Source: Paenibacillus sp. FSL H8-0332 | GTDB taxonomy: Bacteria; Bacillota; Bacilli; Paenibacillales; Paenibacillaceae | DNA: 64,000 nt | Assembly (NCBI RefSeq): GCF_037963835.1 | Contig: NZ_CP150145.1 | Location: 4,092,001 to 4,156,000 of the forward strand | Reading direction: 5' to 3' | In this document: piece after piece, positions 58,863-64,000 of the stretch | Layout: each line of letters opens with the position of its first letter | Numbering within the stretch: the stretch's first letter is position 1 | The notes under the pieces: model-generated | Seen by the model: the letters and a program-made list of their open reading frames with translations, nothing else | Told to the model about the DNA's origin: nothing | The model's database searches: none | Translations under genes and position numbers: made by a program

Positions 58863-58906
58863 GCCGTCTTCCTCCCTTTGCGTATAAATGAACACAAACA
58901 TTAGAT

Positions 58907-58933
58907 AACGCTTACATTATAATTGTAATCGTT
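58907..58933 (-). promoter_or_regulatory. 27-bp inverted repeat over a TATAAT box
   Basis: AACG-c-TTACA-N7-TGTAA-t-CGTT is symmetrical apart from one position and contains TATAAT (58921-58916 on the minus strand), the -10 of the membrane-protein gene. A repressor dimer bound here would block transcription. The pattern does not exactly match Fur, Zur, PerR or GlnR boxes known to me. Confidence 0.55.
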
Positions 58934-59017
58934 TTCCTTTTCTGTGATTTATGACGCTTTCGGCCTATAGGAAGATATGCTTTGCGGGTCTTCCCGCCCC
59001 CAATATGCACGCAAAAG

Positions 59018-59046
59018 AACCGGGCTGCTTCGAGAATAGCCCGGTT
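59018..59046 (-). terminator. Terminator of the secreted-protein gene
   Basis: AACCGGGCT/AGCCCGGTT stem followed by TTCTTTTG on the minus strand, 35 bases beyond the stop codon at 59081. Confidence 0.75.
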
Positions 59047-59080
59047 TCTTCGCTGTATTACACCCATCCCTACTTCAGAC

Positions 59081-59995
59081 TCATAAAGCATTCAGATAAT
59101 CAATAACAGCCTGCGTGCGCTTATCACCATTCTTCTCTACAAGCAGCAGGAAATCATCCAGCTGGGTCAGCAGCTTGCTGCCCTCAATCTGCTCAGGCCC
59201 CGCCTCGGAAAGAGTATTCTCATACGCGATTGCCGCTTTTAGAAGAATGACCTGTGTCTTCTTGTCGAACAGCGGTGTGTTAGGACTTCCATTGAACACA
59301 AGTCTCTTCGAGACTTCAAAGGCTTGTTGCATGGCTACATTACGGTTAGAATTTTTGTACGTCTGCACAAAGGCTTCATATTGCACCGCCCGTTCCACAA
59401 CCTCATACCAGTCCACCTGTAACGTTCTGTTGACTACAGCCGGTTGCTCCGACTCAGTGGCCATCAGGTCGATGTATACCTGCAGATCTTTGCTGAGGTA
59501 CGGCTTGAACACCTTGAAACTCTTGTATTGAATGACCGGAACAAACCCGCCGTCCCTTCCCAGCTTGTAATCCATCGCCGCCAAGTCTTTCAGAACAATC
59601 CGTGACTCCGTCCGCTTCACCTTGGAGCGTGCCAACGCCATGGTCATGCCGGGGGTATCTATATTTTTGATATCCAATTGAATGACAGGCTCACTCATGC
59701 GTTTAGTAGCTGTAGGCAGGTAGGCCTTCAAAGCATTCTCCAGATGCAGAACCGCCAGATTAGCCTCCGACGGCGTCATCTGACTGATGCGGTTGACCAG
59801 GGTTCCTTGGGCCAGACTGAGTGAGGAAGGTTTCTTCACCCTCTGTTCAAATAAGCTGAAGGCTGGTGTAGGCTTCACAGCCGCTGCCGCTGCATTTTGC
59901 GGAACAGCGCCAAGGACGGTAATCCCGGCACTCGTCACCAGGAGCAGTGAGCCGAGAGCGGTTGCTATGCTTTTGGTAAATCTGGTTGGTCTCAT
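59081..59995 (-). CDS. Secreted protein of unknown function
   Basis: About 304 residues from the ATG at 59995, which has AAAGGTG seven bases upstream (a longer frame to 60019 lacks one). Residues 1-38 form a signal peptide (IATALGSLLLVTSAGITVLG, cut near NAAAAA). The mature part is helical with SLAQGTLVNRISQMTPSEAN, a KSKVKRTESRIVLKDLAAMD-like stretch, and WYEVVERAVQYEAFVQTY, and no catalytic motif. Its own terminator follows. No family recognised. Confidence 0.7.
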   Translation of the reverse strand: MRPTRFTKSIATALGSLLLVTSAGITVLGAVPQNAAAAAVKPTPAFSLFEQRVKKPSSLSLAQGTLVNRISQMTPSEANLAVLHLENALKAYLPTATKRMSEPVIQLDIKNIDTPGMTMALARSKVKRTESRIVLKDLAAMDYKLGRDGGFVPVIQYKSFKVFKPYLSKDLQVYIDLMATESEQPAVVNRTLQVDWYEVVERAVQYEAFVQTYKNSNRNVAMQQAFEVSKRLVFNGSPNTPLFDKKTQVILLKAAIAYENTLSEAGPEQIEGSKLLTQLDDFLLLVEKNGDKRTQAVIDYLNAL

Positions 59996-60237
59996 ATGCA
60001 CACACCTTTCAGGGTTCATCGGAAGTTTTTATTATTTTACCATACATTAACAAAGCGTTCATAATCCTGAGCGCACTCTCTGCTGTGATGAACAGCAAGT
60101 TGTCGTCACCCTTTGGCGTAATGAGGTGCATTAATACCCTTCATTGGCAAGAATTATCACAGAGAATATCAATCCGATACAGGATAATGATTGCATGAAA
60201 CCATTAAATCGGTATTTTACGGACAGGAGCGAACTGA

Positions 60238-60750
60238 ATGAACTTATCTGAACCTTTTACAACCAACCGTCTCCACTTCCGCCTACTGAATCAGTCCGAC
60301 ATCACTGCGGTCTACAAACAATTCTCGGACCCGGACATGTGCAGATACTTCAGTGAGCCGCCCTGCGATTATAATGAAGCGATAGAGATCATTGAACATT
60401 ACGCCCAGCCTGAAGGCAAAGGCCATCACCGCTATGGGATGTTTGACCGGGAGACCGGTTCCTTCATTGGCACCTGCGGCTATCATTATTGGGACGCAGA
60501 GCGGAAGCAGGTGGAGATCGGTTATGACATCTGGAAGGACTATTGGGGGCAAGGTTATATGTCAGAGGCCCTGCCCATTCTTCTCGATACGTGCTTCACA
60601 CAGCTTGATGTGGATTGCATCTATATCCTGACTCATCCGCAGAACGCTGCTTCGATGGCAACGGTGCGAAAGTTTGGGTTTGAGCTGTGTGAGCCTTGCA
60701 GAGAAGTGGAGGAAGAGCCTCAGGTGTGTATGAAGCTGATGCGGAGTTAA
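60238..60750 (+). CDS. GNAT N-acetyltransferase, RimJ/RimL-like
   Basis: A 170-residue GNAT enzyme: TTNRLHFRLLNQSDITAVYK at the start, GSFIGTCGYHYWD, QVEIGYDIWKDYWGQGYMSE with the acetyl-CoA-binding loop, and a C-terminal YILTHPQNAASMATVRKFGF. It transfers an acetyl group from acetyl-CoA to an amine, often a protein N-terminus or an antibiotic. CAGGAG precedes the ATG. The substrate is unknown. A possible promoter TTGGCA, 17 bases, TATCAA is at 60144-60172. Confidence 0.85.
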   Translation: MNLSEPFTTNRLHFRLLNQSDITAVYKQFSDPDMCRYFSEPPCDYNEAIEIIEHYAQPEGKGHHRYGMFDRETGSFIGTCGYHYWDAERKQVEIGYDIWKDYWGQGYMSEALPILLDTCFTQLDVDCIYILTHPQNAASMATVRKFGFELCEPCREVEEEPQVCMKLMRS

Positions 60751-60766
60751 TTTTGCTTCACAATCA

Positions 60767-62359
60767 TCAATCAGCATTGCATATTGCTCCCGCCGCCCTC
60801 AGCTTTTCCAGATAATCCGTCATTTGATAGGACATATACAGCCTCAGGACATGATCGATCTGGCGTAAATCAAGCTGAATCAATTCGTCGATCTGGCGTA
60901 AGCGGTACCGCAGGGTGTTGCGGTGGACGAATAGTTCATCGGCGGTCTTTTGCAGCTGCTGGTTGTTCTTCAAATAGGAATAGAGAGTATGGTACAGGTC
61001 CGCATGATGCTTCTCATCGAATTCACGGAGGACCGTTAGCGCCGGATGGCTGACATCCCGGGAATCATGCTGCGCATGCGGAGATAACAGGTCATACAGC
61101 TGCACATCTGCATACAAGATACGCGGCTCCGCAGGCCAGACGATCCGCCCGATCTCCAGCGCCTTGAGCGCTTGCAGATAATATTTGCGGCAGTCCGTGA
61201 GGTCGGTGAATTCCCGGCTGATCCCCAGGCGGATCTGATGGCTGACGAGAAATTCCCGCAAGCTTGGGTCATACTCTCTTGACCTGGACGATACAGTCTC
61301 ACCTTCACTTACCCCCACCATATACTCATGGTAAAAGATCAGCCGCTCCTCCCTGAAATGCAGGTGCAGCTGATCTCTTAAATAACCAGTGTGTTTGCCG
61401 GAAGCTGAAGCATCATACCCCGCAAGATCCAGCACCAGAACGGACAATCTGCCCTTGGGCAGATGCATACCGCTCCGCAGGCTCTCCTGAATAAGTACCG
61501 GTCCGTTCTCCTCATTCTCCAGCAATCCATAGATCAGCTCTTCGTATTCCGCCTGGCTCGAATTCCGGTAAAAGCTGTTCTTCGCCAGCTCCGCTGCCAC
61601 CAGCCCGGCCGTAAAACCCGCCAACTCACGATCCCTCGGCTCAATAGGGCGTGTGTCGCCCAGTACAATTACATTCCCGACAGGCTTGCTGCCGATCCTA
61701 ATCTTGGCGACCAGCTTGGTCACCTGGCTTCCGCTACATTCCACTTCGTAAGCCTCCAGCGACTCTATGCTGTTCTGTACACTCTTCAGTTGGTGGACGG
61801 CAGCTATGAAATCATAGGAGCAATAGCCTTTGTGCAGATTATCGCTCCAGATGAGATCGGTAATCCCGCTACAATCCGAAGAAGCCAGAACCTTATAGCT
61901 TACATCGATGATAATGACCGGATTGCCCATCAGCTCCGCCGCAGCACAGACTATTACATCCAGTCCTTTGCCGGCGACACAGGCCTCAAGCATTCTGCCC
62001 TTGGCCTGCTCCCGTTCAGCCTCTTCCAGAAACAGCTCCCGGGTCCGATTATAGAGCTCGAATACATCTTCCTCTGCCCCGAATTCCATACGGTTCTGTC
62101 TGCTATACATCTGCTGATGTTCGCCTGACGCTGGCTCCACAGTATCATTAATCAGCATCAGGCTGGCCTGCTCCAACCCTTCTGCGTGATCCGGTAATCC
62201 GGACCGGTAGCCCACATAGATATATTCAGGTGTAAAATGCGTCAGGCTCTTCGTAATCAGCATCGTATCTGAATACGCTGTGGTTAATGCTTTGTTCCAC
62301 TGGATATGTACGGCTTGCTCCGTAAAATGTCTGCTAATCTGTTCAAATGTAACACTCAT
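60767..62359 (-). CDS. PucR/CdaR-family transcriptional regulator
   Basis: About 530 residues. A GAF-like N-terminal sensing part (GLDVIVCAAAELMGNPVIII, then DVSYKVLASSDCSGI) is followed by a GGDEF-like divergent domain and the C-terminal PucR helix-turn-helix (LYSYLKNNQQLQKTADELFV, HRNTLRYRLRQIDELI). This class activates catabolic operons in response to small metabolites. GGGGGTG lies six bases before the ATG at 62359; a GTG at 62368 is the longer alternative. Divergent from the acetoacetate-decarboxylase-like gene, it likely controls it. Confidence 0.85.
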   Translation of the reverse strand: MSVTFEQISRHFTEQAVHIQWNKALTTAYSDTMLITKSLTHFTPEYIYVGYRSGLPDHAEGLEQASLMLINDTVEPASGEHQQMYSRQNRMEFGAEEDVFELYNRTRELFLEEAEREQAKGRMLEACVAGKGLDVIVCAAAELMGNPVIIIDVSYKVLASSDCSGITDLIWSDNLHKGYCSYDFIAAVHQLKSVQNSIESLEAYEVECSGSQVTKLVAKIRIGSKPVGNVIVLGDTRPIEPRDRELAGFTAGLVAAELAKNSFYRNSSQAEYEELIYGLLENEENGPVLIQESLRSGMHLPKGRLSVLVLDLAGYDASASGKHTGYLRDQLHLHFREERLIFYHEYMVGVSEGETVSSRSREYDPSLREFLVSHQIRLGISREFTDLTDCRKYYLQALKALEIGRIVWPAEPRILYADVQLYDLLSPHAQHDSRDVSHPALTVLREFDEKHHADLYHTLYSYLKNNQQLQKTADELFVHRNTLRYRLRQIDELIQLDLRQIDHVLRLYMSYQMTDYLEKLRAAGAICNAD

Positions 62360-62378
62360 CGCTCTCACCCCCTTGATT

Positions 62379-62397
62379 ATTATAGTGCGCCGCGCAC
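62379..62397 (-). promoter_or_regulatory. PucR promoter -10 and adjacent palindrome
   Basis: A consensus TATAAT (62384-62379, minus strand) touches the palindrome GTGCG-CCG-CGCAC (62385-62397). The GC-rich dyad stands out in AT-rich surroundings and is a candidate operator. Rightward, TATAAT at 62431-62436 may serve the ADC gene. Confidence 0.5.
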
Positions 62398-62492
62398 AAG
62401 ATTCCCATTTATTTTTATATTTTCCATATATATAATCACTGGAATAGTCATGTTACATTATTCGTGACCCTATAACACAGGAGGAGATTCCG

Positions 62493-63278
62493 ATGAGCAG
62501 CTTCGTAAAAGATGTGAATGAGATTACCAAAAGAATCAATACCCCTACGACCTTCTATAATGCCGAGACACTAACCGTCTATTGGGAGACTTCGCCCCAA
62601 GTGATCCGCAGAATCCTGCCCGCCCCGCTTACGCCGGGTCCAAGGCCGCTTGTGCACGCTTTTGTAGCCAACTATCCCCGCACCAGCTTCTGCGAGCCTT
62701 ACCGGGAAGCTGCGGTCTTCGTTCTGGCATCGTACAATGGGCAACCGGGTACCTACTGCCTGTCCATGCCGATCAGCGATGATATTGCGATGGGCCTGGG
62801 GCGTGAGATTTATGGCTTCCCGAAGAAGATGGCCGACATCAGTCTCCAGAAGGAGGATCAGCATATAGCAGGCAGCGTCTCCCGGCGGGGCACTGAATTC
62901 TTCCACGTAGAGGCTGCGCTTAGCGGTAAAATGAATGCCGGAGACGGGCAGCGCATCATTACCGAGCATTATGGTGACGGACTGCCTGTCTTCAATATGA
63001 AGTATTCCAAGTCTCCGGATGGCCGCGGCTTCGATCTTGGACCTCTGCTGATCCGGCAGACAGCCTCTATGGATGTCAGCGTGCGCACAGCGGCAGAAGT
63101 AGAGATTCACCTGCATGACTCTCCGCATGATCCTTGGGCCGAGCTGGAAGTCGTTCGTATGCTGGGCGGCATCTACACAGTCAGCAATACCGTCCTTGAA
63201 CGCGGTGAGGTCCTGACTGCTGTAGATCCTGTACAGTTCCTTCCTTACTCCAACTTACGCTGGGATTGGTGGAATTAG
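62493..63278 (+). CDS. Acetoacetate decarboxylase family protein
   Basis: A 261-residue ADC-fold protein. The active-site segment GREIYGFPKKMADI places the Schiff-base lysine at Lys111 or Lys112, next to the conserved glutamate. Other family features are AFVANYPRTSFCEPYREAAV and the C-terminal YSNLRWDWW. Classic ADC turns acetoacetate into acetone and CO2; many relatives act on other beta-keto acids. AGGAGG precedes the ATG. The SDR gene starts 14 bases downstream, so the two probably process one ketone or keto acid under PucR control. Confidence 0.88.
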   Translation: MSSFVKDVNEITKRINTPTTFYNAETLTVYWETSPQVIRRILPAPLTPGPRPLVHAFVANYPRTSFCEPYREAAVFVLASYNGQPGTYCLSMPISDDIAMGLGREIYGFPKKMADISLQKEDQHIAGSVSRRGTEFFHVEAALSGKMNAGDGQRIITEHYGDGLPVFNMKYSKSPDGRGFDLGPLLIRQTASMDVSVRTAAEVEIHLHDSPHDPWAELEVVRMLGGIYTVSNTVLERGEVLTAVDPVQFLPYSNLRWDWWN

Positions 63279-63291
63279 TGGAGGTGTGCCA

Positions 63292-64000
63292 GTGAGAAAT
63301 CCATTTGATTTAAGCGGAAAAGTAGCGGTGGTGACAGGAGCAGCCGGGGGGATAGGCGCAGAATTGGCTCAAGCTCTGGCCGGGCAAGGCGCGGACGTTG
63401 CCCTGCTGGATGTAAGAGTGGACAAGCTGGAATCGGCGCGGCAACAGATTGAAACCCAGGGCCGCCGGGTGCTTCCGCTCCAATGTGACGTAACCCGCGG
63501 AATAGAGATTGAATCTGCGGTAGCAAGCATTCTGGAGCATTTCGGACGGCTAGATATCCTGGTGAATAATGCCGGTGTCGCCTCCGCAGGCTCTGTCGAG
63601 GAATTGGCGGAAGCGGAATGGGACCGGGTGATGGATACCAATGTGAAGAGTATTTATCTCATGTCCAAAGCTGTGATCCCGGCCATGAAGGAACGCAAGG
63701 CGGGCCGCATTATCAACCTTGCTTCCATCTGCGGTGTGAAGGGCAGCAAGCTGGCCGCCCTGCATGCCTATAATGCCTCCAAAGGCGCAGTCGTGAATCT
63801 GACACGCGGCATGGGCGCGACCCTCGCTCCTTACGGAATCACGGTGAATGCGATCGGACCGAGCCTGTTCCCCAGCGGGATGACACGCGCGCTCTATCAG
63901 GACCATTTCCTGGAGCAGTATAATACGCTATGCCCCATGGGACGTCCCGGCAACCCCGATGAATTGAACGGCGCTGTCCTCTATTTCGCCTCGGATGCTT
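63292..64000 (+). CDS. Short-chain dehydrogenase/reductase (cut by window edge)
   Basis: A GTG at 63292 with GGAGGTG five bases upstream opens at least 236 codons. The cofactor motif is VVTGAAGGIGAELAQALAGQ, followed by the strand motif DILVNNAGVASAG, the catalytic serine in NLASICGVKG, and the YNASK tyrosine-lysine pair, then PMGRPGNPDELNGAVLYFAS near the end. It oxidises or reduces a hydroxyl/keto group with NAD(P). The last part of the gene lies outside the window. Co-transcribed with the ADC-like gene. Confidence 0.9.
   Translation, partial: MRNPFDLSGKVAVVTGAAGGIGAELAQALAGQGADVALLDVRVDKLESARQQIETQGRRVLPLQCDVTRGIEIESAVASILEHFGRLDILVNNAGVASAGSVEELAEAEWDRVMDTNVKSIYLMSKAVIPAMKERKAGRIINLASICGVKGSKLAALHAYNASKGAVVNLTRGMGATLAPYGITVNAIGPSLFPSGMTRALYQDHFLEQYNTLCPMGRPGNPDELNGAVLYFASDA

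Overview
The window looks like a chromosomal segment of a Paenibacillus-type Firmicute. Gene starts have strong GGAGG-type ribosome sites, GTG and TTG starts are frequent, coding GC is moderate, and the gene content is typical: GH5/GH26 plant-polysaccharide enzymes with CBM3 and X2 modules, a murQ-murP-mupG-murR recycling operon, and PBSX-like lysis genes. The genus is inferred from content, not from a marker gene.

Layout. Positions 1-8000 hold a TetR fragment divergent from a quinone-oxidoreductase-like gene, a CPBP protease followed by a frameshifted small gene, a membrane protein coupled to a GH5 cellulase, a GH26 mannanase (CBM35-GH26-X2-X2-CBM3) with a convincing catabolite-repression site, and a ~180-bp palindromic repeat. 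Positions 8100-10300 hold a CynX-like MFS exporter and a divergent LysR regulator whose promoters share one palindromic -35 box. Positions 10460-14900 are the N-acetylmuramic acid operon with a promoter overlapped by a palindromic operator. Positions 14850-16770 are a patchwork of small, unknown or broken genes. A WYL regulator and a DinB protein follow.

Positions 18537-58250 are the main feature: an extracellular contractile injection system (eCIS, Afp/PVC/MAC-like). Read leftward, the structural operon (43978 to 18537) runs AAA+ ATPase, Pvc16-like terminator, sheath, tube, tail-assembly protein with a CxxC pair, DUF6760-like small protein, second tube, an unknown 517-residue protein, LysM baseplate protein, gpD-like and gp5-like halves of the spike, PAAR-like tip, gp25, two J-like baseplate proteins, a tail protein, and two long fibres with S74-type C-terminal chaperone domains. 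Upstream of it is a separate unit: a 1322-residue polymorphic toxin that has an eCIS-effector-like N-terminal motif, amphipathic and membrane segments and a C-terminal LHH nuclease, with a SUKH immunity gene. Further upstream is a leftward unit of LLH-type holin, a 2345-residue HYR-repeat protein ending in CBM3, XhlA and a DUF1906 lysin. Divergent from it is a pair of overlapping small genes that look like sigma region 4 and sigma region 2 on separate polypeptides. I infer one module: a split sigma factor turns on particle, toxin and lysis genes, and lysis releases particles.

The right end (58260-64000) holds a small unknown protein, a membrane protein, a secreted unknown protein, a GNAT acetyltransferase, and a PucR regulator divergent from an acetoacetate-decarboxylase-like gene and a short-chain dehydrogenase cut by the window edge. 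I see no rRNA, tRNA or CRISPR array.
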